Assembly: GCA_001599295.1 (NCBI GenBank)
Contig: BCGN01000003.1
Span: forward strand, 969,148 to 1,033,147
Reading direction: 5' to 3'
DNA from: Sporopachydermia quercuum
Taxonomy: Eukaryota; Ascomycota; Sporopachydermiomycetes; Sporopachydermiales; Sporopachydermiaceae
DNA: 64,000 nt
The notes under the pieces: generated by a model
Seen by the model: the letters and a program-made list of their open reading frames with translations, nothing else
What the model was told of the DNA's origin: nothing
Database searches by the model: none
Part shown: piece by piece, positions 1 to 11,064 of the stretch
Layout of the letters: each line of letters begins with the position of its first letter
How positions within the stretch are numbered: the first letter of the stretch is position 1
Position numbers and translations under genes: made by a program

Positions 1-1193
1 TTTTTCACCTTTTAACTTTTAACCGCGGAATAAAGAAAGAAGCAGTTACTTTGGTTGAGATCTTCTAGAGTGTCTAAATGAGGGAGGAAGGTTTTATGAA
101 ATTTTTTGAACTTTGAACCAGCAATTCAATAATCATCATTCTATGTTAGTTTCTATCAGATGAATAATACTTTATCCTGAGTATATCAATTTCTTTTCAT
201 TTGAAGAAAATTGAGGTTTTGACATATGTTATGCACTATTCCTGAATAGGAAGGTGAAAGGAATAGCCCAGGATTTTGTTAAGTCGTCAAGTATTTGAGA
301 GGACAATTAGTCAAATGAAAAATTGAACTTGAGCAGATGTATCAAATACAGCAGTACAAGTAGGCTGCAGAACTCTGATACAATAAACCCCAATAAATAT
401 CTCACTCAGGCTTTCAAACTAAATTAATACCATAAATAATCCAGCAGCCTAGTTCTTCTGACTATTATTATCACCAGGCGAGGTTGGCGTTAATACTGCT
501 ATCATTCGTCATAAAAAGACTAAATCTTCACACTGTTCAATGCAAGGATCGGGTTCGTTCAATATAATCCATAGTTATACTTACAATTTTTGGTCTTCTC
601 AGTATTCATTTGCATCCATTGCCCTATTTTTGTCATGCAATAAACAGATCTTTTCTGATCACAATTTTTCTCTGTCTCCTTTTTGAATATTTAAAGTTTG
701 ACTTTCTCAACCTCAAACAGTAGAAGTTCCACTAAGCCATGTATGTTTATGCATAATCTCGTAAATACTCGTAAAATAAGCTCTATCCATTGCTCAGGTA
801 ATATAAAAAAATTTCAACCTGGTAGTTAAGCCTTTGGACGGCTCTCTTTTCTACCTTATTGCAGAAATAAAAAGCAGAATGTTTCTCTTCCTTTCCTTTA
901 GTTCCTAAGTTACAATGATGCTTTTTAGTCCTAAGCTGCTTGAGACCCGACAGTTTGCTTCACTGGATTATTTGTTCATATATAACTGAGCTTATAGCCC
1001 TTCAGACTCAACTAATTATTTTTTCACTTTTTTCGTCCAGTATTACTAGTTACACATCATCCATCATATGAACTATTGATATAGTTTACCATCAAACAAT
1101 ACATCAATTGGGTCCTCTTACCTCCCAAAAAATCAACCGATTTGAAGAAACAATACCATCACATAAGAAGTCAATTTCATCATACAGTTAATA
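1..1193. other. Gene-free left edge
   Basis: No reading frame of useful length starts with ATG here, and no tRNA-like B box was seen. The right part is presumably the promoter and 5' leader of the gene starting at 1194. The left part may hold the end of a gene outside the window. Sequence is AT-rich with no clear repeat. Confidence 0.5.
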
Positions 1194-2294
1194 ATGGCAT
1201 ATTTGCAAGATGAAGCTGATTTTGAATTCGATGCCATTAAAGCCTTCAGAAAGAAAGAACCAATAGTTCAGCATAACAATTTATCGTTGACTGTATCAAA
1301 GACCAGCTCCCACATTGAAGCACCCTTATCATCTATAAGGAATTTATCTATTGCTAGCATTTCCTGCCTGAAATGTGGCAGAATCAAAGTATCTGGTGAT
1401 TGTTTGAGCTGTGATCGTCATTCTCCTACCTTAGGACTTGCCACAACTTTAAATAGTTCACGTGAGACCAATGACTTCAATGAATCATTAAAGGAACCTT
1501 TTACCTATATGATATCAAGTACCAATAGTGATAATAGAAGAAGAGTTAATGAAGAGTGCAGTGCCAAGTCAGAAGGAAAACAGAGAACCAAAAAGCTGAG
1601 AGGTAAGTTTCCTTATGCTTGTACGGAATCAGCCTCTACGGTGTCACCTTGCTTTAATGATCCTTTGAAGCAAGTGCATAGACCAAAGCCTTATTATGCT
1701 TGCGAGATATCACCAATGAATGACTGTAGGCGGAATATTCCATATCAACCAAAACCTCGCGACCTACATTTGATAACTGCTTTCTCTAACCCTTATGTTT
1801 TATTAATGAAAAGAAATATTGAAAAGTCAGCGACTAAAATACTGAATGTTCTAAACACGATTGAACCTAGTGAAGAAAGTAAAACTACTATTCAACAGCT
1901 TCTAGCTGTTGTCGAGGAATTAAACGAGTCTAATAAATCTGTCTCTGAGCTCAAACTATTGCATGATATCCTTAACAGTCTAGTTAGTGATTTAGGCACC
2001 CCAGGATGGACGATTGAAACTACAAATGTTACACCCTTACCAGAATTGCATTACGATGATCTGAACAATGGTGCCACTGGCAGAAGTACACCAGACTCTT
2101 TATACGAATCATCAACACCATCGATTACACCCAAATCAACATCCTGCATGGCATCATTTTCATTTACAATGGACCCGACATTAGAATACAACTCCCTCTC
2201 TAAAGAAGAGGAAAAAATAATGGAAGAGATAGGAATAGTTGCATCGCCAACTGTTATGGAAATAGGAGTAGAGGATTATCTATTAGATTGCTAG
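1194..2294 (+). CDS. Unrecognised 366-residue protein with a CxxC-x8-CxxC cluster
   Basis: I do not recognise this protein. It starts at the first in-frame ATG, closely preceded by an AT-rich leader. Around residues 58-73 it has two CxxC pairs separated by eight residues, which could bind one zinc ion (zinc-ribbon-like). The flanks are Ser/Thr/Asn-rich and probably disordered. Residues about 208-265 look helical and charged. The C-terminus is acidic and ends in LLDC. No membrane segment or signal peptide is seen. The long continuous frame and yeast-like codon use support a real gene. Function cannot be assigned; a zinc-binding adaptor or regulatory role is only a guess. Confidence 0.75.
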   Translation: MAYLQDEADFEFDAIKAFRKKEPIVQHNNLSLTVSKTSSHIEAPLSSIRNLSIASISCLKCGRIKVSGDCLSCDRHSPTLGLATTLNSSRETNDFNESLKEPFTYMISSTNSDNRRRVNEECSAKSEGKQRTKKLRGKFPYACTESASTVSPCFNDPLKQVHRPKPYYACEISPMNDCRRNIPYQPKPRDLHLITAFSNPYVLLMKRNIEKSATKILNVLNTIEPSEESKTTIQQLLAVVEELNESNKSVSELKLLHDILNSLVSDLGTPGWTIETTNVTPLPELHYDDLNNGATGRSTPDSLYESSTPSITPKSTSCMASFSFTMDPTLEYNSLSKEEEKIMEEIGIVASPTVMEIGVEDYLLDC

Positions 2295-2482
2295 AGAAAT
2301 TAGTACTACAAGCGTGATGATGATTCAAACTCTTACTTTCTATTACTATCTATTCAATTCTGCACATAGCCCTAATTGCATAATATAATAACAATAAATA
2401 AATAAAAATTTGCATCAAAATTACTATTTACATATAAATGACCATAGACCATTCTAAGACATATTTCATAAACTCATTTCTT

Positions 2483-3577
2483 TCATTTCTGTCTGACCAA
2501 ATTCCTAATATCAACATCTCGTCTTTTGAACGCATTCTCACAGTAATCTATTACTGGTATCGTTCTATTGATACGATTTGAGTTATCTAGCCAATCTATA
2601 TCATCACATTTAGGATCCCTACCCAGTAGCTCGTTAATCACCTGCCTGAGACCAACTTCCTTAATTCCAAAAACAATATCCAATGCCAAAATCCATGGAG
2701 GATAAAATAGATTTAGCTTTGGAGTTTCCGGCACTTCTAGTTGCTGTACTCCTTCTCTTTCTTCCTCTGAAGCTGACTTTACCTTGTAATCATTAGAGCT
2801 GCGTATTATTTCAGCTAAAGTATTACGGTTCAAATCTGGTGATAAGTATTTGAAATAAAACAGAATATGCCCAAGTATTGTAGGTAAAATTAAAGACAAT
2901 ATTCGATCAAATACTTGATTGTTGCCCGTTCGCAGATAATATTTTAGAAGTAATGGTATGGTTAGTAGCATTTCCATAATATGGATAAAAGGGCCTCTGA
3001 TTTGTATTATGTTGAAAACGTGAAACACAGCATTGATATCGTGAACTTGATAAACATAGGAGATGGTTGACGCAGAAAAATCGCCTATTGTCGTTGCCGT
3101 TAGCCTGAAAAAGTAAATAGTCACTGCTGAACATATATTAGTAATTATCAGGAACCATATGAATGTGTGAATACCAATGGTGCTGCTCTGTCGTATGAAG
3201 TTTCTTTCTTGTATTTGCTGTAACTTTTCCCTTTCAGCGTCAGAAAGGTATTTCTTATTTGTTGGTACTTTTCTAGTGAATTTATACCTTGATGTACCAT
3301 TGGAGGCCTTTTCTATACTCCCGAAGCTCCCTAGATGGAACAAAAACCTGAAAATTGTCGTGAAAGGACCATCAGACAGGAGTTGTCTCCACAAAAAAGG
3401 TTGAACTAACAATTGCCAATATTGTCGGTTTGGTGGATGCAGATAATTGTGAGGAGCAATGTAGAGGAAAGGAAGTATGCGTTTCCCTGTTAAATAAGTT
3501 ACTATTAAGACAGATGGGAGGAGAATTCTAGTTACAGGTGGATAAAACTGCAGGGACCATAATAATGCCTGATCCAT
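2483..3577 (-). CDS. Derlin family ER membrane protein (Der1/Dfm1-like)
   Basis: 364 residues. The N-terminus has the derlin layout: a PPVTR motif near residues 13-17, a hydrophobic segment, then QYWQLL followed by a long membrane stretch. Further hydrophobic segments lie around residues 135-160, 195-215 and 225-245. Derlins are inactive rhomboid-like ER membrane proteins that thin the bilayer and help retrotranslocate misfolded proteins in ERAD. The usual W-R dipeptide of the family appears as W-Q here, and an insertion of about 30 charged residues follows GSFGSIE. The C-terminal tail (from about 255) is polar and I see no clear SHP box for Cdc48, so Der1 versus Dfm1 cannot be decided. The gene converges on the CxxC gene at its left. 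Confidence 0.72.
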   Translation of the reverse strand: MDQALLWSLQFYPPVTRILLPSVLIVTYLTGKRILPFLYIAPHNYLHPPNRQYWQLLVQPFLWRQLLSDGPFTTIFRFLFHLGSFGSIEKASNGTSRYKFTRKVPTNKKYLSDAEREKLQQIQERNFIRQSSTIGIHTFIWFLIITNICSAVTIYFFRLTATTIGDFSASTISYVYQVHDINAVFHVFNIIQIRGPFIHIMEMLLTIPLLLKYYLRTGNNQVFDRILSLILPTILGHILFYFKYLSPDLNRNTLAEIIRSSNDYKVKSASEEEREGVQQLEVPETPKLNLFYPPWILALDIVFGIKEVGLRQVINELLGRDPKCDDIDWLDNSNRINRTIPVIDYCENAFKRRDVDIRNLVRQK

Positions 3578-4819
3578 TGTGAAATAGTACCGGTGATAAT
3601 GATATTTGTTATTGTTCCGTGATATAACGTAGCTGGTGTCGTTACTATTGTGCCAGTATTATGGAAGAAAGATACAGTAATAATTGAGCATATAAGACTC
3701 TCTTTCGGTACCTTAGTTCCTTATGAATTCTTTTCCTATATTCTTTTCCTATATTCCAACTAATCCTATGGATCTTCGCCATTCATACATGAACACAAAC
3801 AATATAATTATTACTTCAAATCAATTGAGTTCAATTCATATGATTATATAAGCGTCACCTGTTGATATTTATTCCATTATCATATTCTCACTACTACTGA
3901 TGATATGGGTTATCTAACAATCTAATCTTTCTTACTTTGCCTTCAGAATGTTTAGATTTCTAACACAGCACTTTATAGTAAGCAAATTCACCTATAATAC
4001 AGAATAAAGATGCTTGGATTCATCAAATCAAGTACCATTCAAATATACAAGTCTATTATGACCCATCCACTGGGAATTAATTATCTGTTGATATAAAGCC
4101 TAAGAGATATGGCTTTAGGGGAAGTAATCTGTCACAATCAATTATGTAGAGTTTGAACGGAGATTAGATCATTTATGATTATGTAATACATTATTTGTTG
4201 GAAGTTGAAGAGGAAGGAGCTCCGGGAAGCTTGAGACAACATAGGCGTGTTTTAATAAGATAATTAAAAGATTATCAGTAAATAGAAAGAGGAATAATGG
4301 GGAAACAATATCTTTTTGATTAGAGCATAGTTGCAGATATTCGATTAATCATTGTAATGGCTATTTGGCGTGATTCAACTATTTGCGTCTCATTTCCAGT
4401 CAATTCACGGGTATTCCTGCTCATGTTACTGCAACTTAATCCACATCTTGCAGAGTATTACATAAACCTTATCTTGCAAACCAATTTCAGCATTTTCGTT
4501 TTCACATGCAAAGAATTCTTGCAATAAGAGGGACATTCTTGATACATTGATATTCGTCTCTCTCTTGTCAACAATTATGTCTGATCTATTGATTATTCTA
4601 CAAAAATAGATTGATCATAATGTTTTCTTTTGTATTGGTATAACTATTATAGTATTCTCTGGTAGGAAATCAACACAACTGAACATATTGGACTACCATT
4701 ATTTATTATATGTGAATCAACTACATCTCTAGTATCTTAGCTGCCATCTTGATTGAACTACTTACAGTACAACACTTGCGTAGAACCAGACCATTGTCAT
4801 ATGTTGAATTGCATATAAA
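3578..4819. other. Divergent promoter interval, derlin / BTS1
   Basis: About 1.2 kb without a supportable gene. It separates the two divergently transcribed genes and should hold both promoters. A 13-bp tandem duplication (two copies of TTCTTTTCCTATA, 3728-3753) lies close to the derlin start. No tRNA or transposon signal seen. Confidence 0.5.
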
Positions 4820-5994
4820 ATGGAGAAGAAAAACATATTGTTGAAAGTAGAACTAGAAACCCCGAAATGGAGTAATGAGCAAGAAAAAGAACTAGTAATA
4901 CCATTTGATTATCTATTGTCAAGACCAGGTAAAGAGTTCAGAAAGCAGCTACTGGTGGCGTTTAATAATATCATAGGATGCTCTGAAGACAATCTAGAAA
5001 AGATTGAAAAGGTGATCGAACAGCTCCATGTTGCATCATTGTTAATTGATGATGTAGAAGATGATGCTAAATTAAGGAGAGGAGCACCTGCTGCTCATTG
5101 TGTTTACGGGGTAGCTCAAACTATTAATACTTCTAACTATATCTATTTCACTACAATGAAATTCGTTAAAGAGGAATTATGTGCAGATGATGATATGAAA
5201 TGCATGAATATTTTTTTAGATGAAATGATTTATTTGCATAGAGGACAAGGAATGGATTTATACTGGCGGGATAACTTCCTATGTCCTTCAGAAGATGAGT
5301 ATTTGGATATGGTGATGAACAGTAAGTGTGTTATTGTCAGCTGGTAGCTATAATGTTAAGTAGATAATTGATTGCTAACATTGCATTGATAGAAACGGGT
5401 GGATTATTTAGAATGGCGGTGCGTTTCCTAATAGCGAAATCTAATTACGAAAAGTGAGTACAGCTTGTGTGATCATTCTCTGACTTTTACCAGATCATGT
5501 CAACTAACAATCGAACGATCTAGAAATGATCTGATACCTCTGACAAACCTACTGGGCATAATATATCAGATATACGATGATTACAAGAACTTGCAGTCTG
5601 AGAAATATCAGATCAACAAAGGATTCTGTGAGGATATTTCTGAAGGAAAGTTTTCGTTTCCTATTATTCATGCTATATCATCTAGTGATGATACCGTAAT
5701 TTATGGTAAGCACTGTTAACTATTCAGTTTTCCTTGTGAAGAATTTTCTTTTCAACCTGTTTATTTTCTAACGAACTCTCCATAGACATTCTTAAAACCC
5801 ACCCTAAAGATCATGCCCCAAAAAGCGTTATTATTGATATAATGAAAGACAAAACTAAAAGCTTTGACTATACAACATCAGCTTTGTTGCAACTCCAGGA
5901 GATAGCATTTGAACTCGTGAACAATCTTGACGAGGGTCCTGAAAATAAGAGTCTTTTACTTGATACAATAGCGCTAGTTATGAAAAACAAATAA
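4820..5994 (+). CDS. BTS1: Geranylgeranyl diphosphate synthase, four exons
   Basis: Exons 4820-5321, 5393-5453, 5524-5705 and 5786-5994 give 317 residues. The enzyme condenses farnesyl-PP with isopentenyl-PP to make geranylgeranyl-PP for prenylation of Rab/Rho proteins. The first aspartate-rich motif DDVED is at 77-81 and the second, DDYKN, at 206-210 within the conserved [13 protein letters not shown] block. The junctions restore NKTGGLFR and [10 protein letters not shown], both expected from S. cerevisiae Bts1. Introns are 71, 70 and 80 bp, with donors GTAAGT, GTGAGT and GTAAGC and branch sites GCTAAC, ACTAAC and TCTAAC. Three CTG codons (5531, 5540, 5552) sit at hydrophobic positions, one being the invariant Leu before Gly. 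Exon 4 was read from the sequence; its end is less conserved. Confidence 0.93.
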
Positions 5995-6378
5995 TACTTA
6001 ATTAATAGCTTCTAGTGGTTTATTATAGAGCTTTTCATAGAACCGGAATTCTTCGAGAAGTATTGGTTTTAGCACGTGACGATTTTGTCTCCGAAATATA
6101 TAAGCCAGAAACCCTCTGGCTTCACCTGAGTTGAGACGCGAAGGGCATTTGCGTGGTATGTCTATAATGAACTCACATCTTTAAATCTGTGTATTTACTA
6201 TCTACATTGTAATTAGTGTATAGTACGCTTTCGATCAAGGTTGCTTGGAATCACTGTAATATACTTCAAGAACTGCATTGCGTATTGCTAGTCAGATTGT
6301 AACAGTGGTTAATTTACGCGGAAGTACCCTGTAAAACCAATTTACTAGCACTTAACAGTGCATTTTTTTCCACTTACA
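5995..6378. promoter_or_regulatory. BTS1-ALG6 intergenic with CACGTG box
   Basis: Short interval between two tandem genes. A CACGTG E-box (6073-6078, context AGCACGTGAC) and a nearby TATATAAG stretch (about 6097) make a plausible ALG6 promoter. CACGTG is the site of Cbf1/Pho4-type bHLH factors in yeasts; use here is inferred. Confidence 0.45.
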
Positions 6379-8289
6379 ATGGTGACTGATGTATGGACAC
6401 CTTCGCCTTTAGAGGCCTCACCAGCTCATGAATTTCTACACCCATTTCATCGACCAGCCAACCAATGGATTGCTAGATACGTAGTAGTTTCATTTGCCGT
6501 TATAATAAGATGTGCAGTGGGTCTTGGTGAGTTCTCTGGTTATGGGATTGAACCTATGCATGGGGATTTCGAAGCACAGCGACACTGGATTGAATTGACT
6601 TCTCATTTACCCATTTTCAGATGGTATTTCTTTGATCTACAATACTGGGGCTTAGATTATCCACCATTGACAGCTTTTCACTCTTGGCTGATGGGAAAAG
6701 TAGCAACATGTTTTCTATTTCATCATGTCCCCGAGTATAGAGACTGGTTTGCTTTGGATACTAGTCGAGGCAACGAGAGTGAATCATTAATAACATTTAT
6801 GAGGACTTCAGTTATTGTTTCTGAGCTCTTCATGTTCATACCAGCAGTAATTTGGTTTACTAGACAAATCAGCGGTAAATTATATAAACAGTCACCAATA
6901 GTTCAAGTTCTTGTAGCTACTGGTATTCTTTTTCTTCCAGGAAACATTCTCATTGATCATGGACATTTCCAATACAACTGCGTAATGCTTGGCTTTACGT
7001 TGTTATCTATTCTTTATCTCAATGATGGTTCAAAGTATCCTATGGCATGTGTGTCCTTTGTTGCTGCCATCTGTTTCAAACAAATGGCTTTATATTATGC
7101 ACCGTTTATATTTGTTTACCTACTCAGTGTGTGCATTTTTCCCGACCATGATGGTTCTTTGAGGAAAATTCTATCAAACCCAATTGCTACTCTGAAAGGT
7201 GTTAAGTTTTTGAGATTACTTTCAATAGCCTTCTCAACTCTTGCTTCGTTTGGATTGGTTATTCTTCCTTTTGTTTTCTTTCCAGGCTCCAGTGAAGATG
7301 GAAAACCTTTAAAAACTGAATTGATTGTTATTCAATTAAAACAGATTGTATTCAGAGTGTTCCCTGTTGCAAGAGGTCTCTTTGAGGACAAAGTAGCGAA
7401 TTTCTGGTGTAACGCTAACCTAATTGTGAAACTACGGACTATTTTTACTACTTCACAGTTGGGCCTTCTCTCTTTAGCCTTCACACTTGTTTCTATCTTC
7501 CCAGCATGCCACATGATGATGTTCCCTGGTTCACATATTGGAAAGCCTGTTGTATCGGCTTTATCTGTGATAAACAAATCATCTAGTCTACTAAGAAAAA
7601 GAAGTTCCTCAACTAGTTTGGGTGCTGGAAGTTCGAGTAGCACAAATAAATATAAAGGAAAAGGAAAAGAGAATAACACTCATGGATTTTCGAAACAGTA
7701 TCAACTTGAATTCCGTAATAAGATGTTATTACTCTGGGGTCTTATATCCACGTCACTGGGTTTTTTCCTATTTTCGTTCCAAGTACACGAGAAGTCTATC
7801 CTAATTCCTTTGTTACCTATCTCATTGTTGCTAACAGACTTGGATTACTCTGTTGTTAGTAATTCTATATGGGTAAGTAATATCGCGTCATTTTCTATGT
7901 TACCTTTACTTAAGAAGGATAATTTGGTGCTAGAGTACTTTGCAGTAACTATTTTATGGAACTGGCTACTGGGTAATCTTGAGTTCATTTCAGTGTCAAA
8001 AAACGAAGCTGAGAAGTATTACAAAGGGTTGACGTGTATTCCCTTAACGCTGAATTGGCCAAACAAATCACTCTGTGTAAAAACATACTTACCTAAAAGC
8101 TTGTTTCAGAAGTTGATAATAGTAGGTTCGTATATTGCCATGGCAATTTGGCATTATCTGGAGTTTTTTGTGGAAACACCAGCCAGATACCCTGATCTAT
8201 GGCTGGTTCTCAATTGTGGTATTTCTTTCTGTTGTTTTGCATGGTTTTACTTGTACAGTCTGTGGAATATGTGGATTCTTTGCAATTAA
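6379..8289 (+). CDS. ALG6: Dolichyl-P-Glc:Man9GlcNAc2-PP-dolichol glucosyltransferase
   Basis: Alg6 adds the first alpha-1,3-glucose to the lipid-linked oligosaccharide in the ER lumen, using dolichyl-phosphate glucose. The protein is 636 residues when started at the first ATG (6379); an open frame extends seven codons upstream but lacks ATG. Diagnostic blocks are GDFEAQRHW and LQYWGLDYPPLTAFHSWL in the N-terminal lumenal loop, DHGHFQYN, ICFKQMALYYAP, GLFEDKVANFWC and FQVHEKSILIPLLP. It is a multi-spanning GT-C-fold protein with about ten or more hydrophobic segments. A Ser/Lys-rich insertion near residues 395-435 is longer than in S. cerevisiae Alg6 and lies between membrane segments. Alg8 is the only close alternative; the N-terminal match favours Alg6. 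Confidence 0.95.
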   Translation: MVTDVWTPSPLEASPAHEFLHPFHRPANQWIARYVVVSFAVIIRCAVGLGEFSGYGIEPMHGDFEAQRHWIELTSHLPIFRWYFFDLQYWGLDYPPLTAFHSWLMGKVATCFLFHHVPEYRDWFALDTSRGNESESLITFMRTSVIVSELFMFIPAVIWFTRQISGKLYKQSPIVQVLVATGILFLPGNILIDHGHFQYNCVMLGFTLLSILYLNDGSKYPMACVSFVAAICFKQMALYYAPFIFVYLLSVCIFPDHDGSLRKILSNPIATLKGVKFLRLLSIAFSTLASFGLVILPFVFFPGSSEDGKPLKTELIVIQLKQIVFRVFPVARGLFEDKVANFWCNANLIVKLRTIFTTSQLGLLSLAFTLVSIFPACHMMMFPGSHIGKPVVSALSVINKSSSLLRKRSSSTSLGAGSSSSTNKYKGKGKENNTHGFSKQYQLEFRNKMLLLWGLISTSLGFFLFSFQVHEKSILIPLLPISLLLTDLDYSVVSNSIWVSNIASFSMLPLLKKDNLVLEYFAVTILWNWLLGNLEFISVSKNEAEKYYKGLTCIPLTLNWPNKSLCVKTYLPKSLFQKLIIVGSYIAMAIWHYLEFFVETPARYPDLWLVLNCGISFCCFAWFYLYSLWNMWILCN

Positions 8290-8423
8290 ACCTCATCTGC
8301 ATATTAGTATGGTTATTATGACTAAAAATTTCAAGTATCATTCTTCTTTTAAATTTTGTTTCCTCTTTTATAATATTAGCATATCCCTCTCAAACAGCAT
8401 GTTCGGCAAGATGGGTGTTTTTA

Positions 8424-11064
8424 TTAGCANGTTGGTATCATTAACCCTGGCTTTAGGTTTCTATTGGAGTCAAATAATCCCCATGATGCCTCCCATTTAG
8501 TTTCTTTGGTATCATAAATTGATTTCCATGGTTCATCAAATGCCTCGAACCAATACCAACCTAAGGTCTGTTCAAACTGCCCACAAACCCAATCGTTTAA
8601 TACAAGTTGCATTTCTTCTGTGCCAGCAATAGCACCTAAATATCTTCCACCTTCTGAAGGCCATCCGATCTCAGACACAGTAAGACTCACATTTTTATTA
8701 ACTTTTTTCACCATTGGATTCACTTGTTGATCAATATAATCGATACTCCATTGAGCAGCATCTATAGCTGCCACACCTCCAAAAAATGGATGAAGGTTTA
8801 TCCCCATAATCTCTACTTCATTAGCCAGTTTCTCATTCCATTCAGATCCTATTTCTGAGACTGCTATTGGTATGCGCAGATTATTAGTAATTAATACTTT
8901 CTTAATTCGATTGATGTATGTGATTAAAATATCAACAGTTACATCATTTCTCAGTAACATTTCGTTACCAACATAAATAGAATCAACATATTTAATGCTT
9001 CCTTTTCTTAGTATTCTTAGTAAGTTTCTGAATTCTATTTCATTTTGTCCTGAGTCTGGACCAATCCAGATACCAAGTGCTACTGTGAGGTTGATTTGCC
9101 GTGTTTTGATTAGATCCAAGATAACTTCTGCTTGAAAACACTTAGTAGAGTAAAGACGAATTCTAGTAGTGAGTTGCGATAATAATGCTAAGTCTTTCTC
9201 AATTTCTCCTATTTTAACGTTACACTTTTGGTCCCTATAATTTTTCTGTTAGAAGACTCTTTCAGAATAGTCATAGTGCATTGTATTAGATAACAATAAT
9301 GATAATATAACGCGGTTAACTGAATGGGTATCAAATACATCACACCATTGGGAGAATAATTTATGCCATAAAAAACTTGGTTTAGCTCCGTATTATTGAG
9401 TAATTTGGCTGCTTCTGAGTTCCATTTAGAAGCTGTCCTATTAGTGATTCCAACTTTGGGTCTGTAATAATGAGCTTCCTCTTGAGTTGGCGGCAAAGGA
9501 GGTAAAGGTTTGGTATTGCGGCTGTCTGTTTTAGTTCTTGTTTTAAAAGATCTTGTTGATGGAATAGTTAAAAATGTTTTGTTCGCATTTTTGACACTTT
9601 CAACTCCGGAATCAGGAGAAAGAACTTCTGTGACAACATGGGTATAAACCTCTGTGAGAGTGGTATAAACAAGCTCAACGCTTTTATCAGTTGGAACGCC
9701 ATAACTAGCATCTCTATCATGAACAACAAATATCTCTGGTGTTACAGATCCGTTATTACCGTCTGTATACTTGCTAAGACTAAAGTTTGTCAACATAGTT
9801 AATATTAATTATGGGATGGCCGAACGGCCTCAAACAAGCAAAAATAATATAATTGTTGCTGGTAATATACTAACACTAACAATACTACCAAGTTCAACGC
9901 TAGGAATATGCAAACAACGGTGATCCCAACCGTAAATCCGAGCACCATGTCAGGTTGTTTTTTCCATTTTTCCAATAATTTTTTCTTTGGTTTCAAGTAC
10001 AGGTTTTTTATAAATTCAACAAATCCGTTCCTATGGGGATTGTCATCGCTATCATCTTTCTCGGCGTTCTTTTCAGCTGTATTACTACTTATAGAGTCAA
10101 CACTCCTATTCTTATTACTTTCAGCATTATCATTATTATGAGTCCGATTTCCAATTGAAGAGTTAGGGGATCCAACTCGTTGCATTGATGAATCCGTAGG
10201 CAAGCATAACGTTGTTGAACCATTGGACATCTGGAATGAGTCATTTAAGAGCATAGAAAACGAATCATGGCCTCTTTGATTTGGATAATCAGACATTCGG
10301 CTGGCATCAGGCTTTCTTATGACTGCTGCATCAGAAGCTAGTGTAATATGTGAGGCGTCTTCTTGCGGAAAATCTGAGGATCTATGTCCAGGTACGCTTT
10401 TAGTCCTTTGATGTTTTCTGTTATCGATGGCTGTATTCGCTAACTGTGTCTGCTTTGCAAAGCTACTTTCACGCCCCATAACAACATTCCGAGTGACGTT
10501 AACCCGGTTGTCCAAATTTCCGGGTTGGCTATCAGTATTCTGCAACTGTAGAGTTGGTTCTTTTATCGAAGTCCCACCATAGGAATGTCTTTCAAGGCTG
10601 TTGAAACCCCTATCGTTTCTTCCTGTACCCGGTATTTCTGGTATCGATCTTTCAATAACTCTTCTCCCAGTACTTTTACTAGTACCCGTTACTCCACGAA
10701 ACTCATTGAGTTTATTATTAGCCAGTACTGACGCCATTTCTGAAAGGCCTAGTCTATCTGATGACTGTAGTATAACTTGGTCTAAAGGTGAGGGCAATGA
10801 GTCTGAATTCACAGCGTCCAAAACATGTTTGCTTCTATTCCTGTTATTGGTTAATTCATCAGGTTGAGGTTCTCTACTCTCGTCGTTCTTGCCATCTCTA
10901 AGTGGTCGCATTTTCCAGATCCTTTCCTTGGGCGTTGGTCTACTTTCCATCATATATCTGTCTCTTTCTCTGCTTCTGCCTCTTCCAACACTGTTTGAAG
11001 GGTTGTCTTTGAAACCGTTCTCAGGTGCGAATTGGAAGTCTGAACCTAATGTAGGATTGTCCAT
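8424..11064 (-). CDS. Type II membrane-anchored GH17 beta-1,3-glucanase, three exons
   Basis: Three adjacent frames form one gene: exon 1 11064-9881, exon 2 9779-9339, exon 3 9234-8424, about 811 residues. Residues 1-372 are polar, Ser/Asn/Arg-rich and cytosolic. A Lys-rich stretch precedes one membrane helix (about 375-396). A Ser/Thr/Pro stalk follows, then a GH17 barrel starting at VFYGINYSPNGV (about 530). The expected acid/base Glu is at about 633 (VGNEM) and the nucleophile at about 730 (VSEIGWP). Intron 2 (9338-9235; GTATTT donor, TCTAAC branch, TATAG acceptor) restores the reading MDQKCNV. Intron 1 is less certain: donor GTTAGT at 9880 or 9874, branch ATTAAC, acceptor 9780 or 9774. 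The layout resembles Aspergillus BtgC, a cell-wall glucan-modifying enzyme. The ambiguous base at 8430 is a silent Thr position. Confidence 0.85.
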
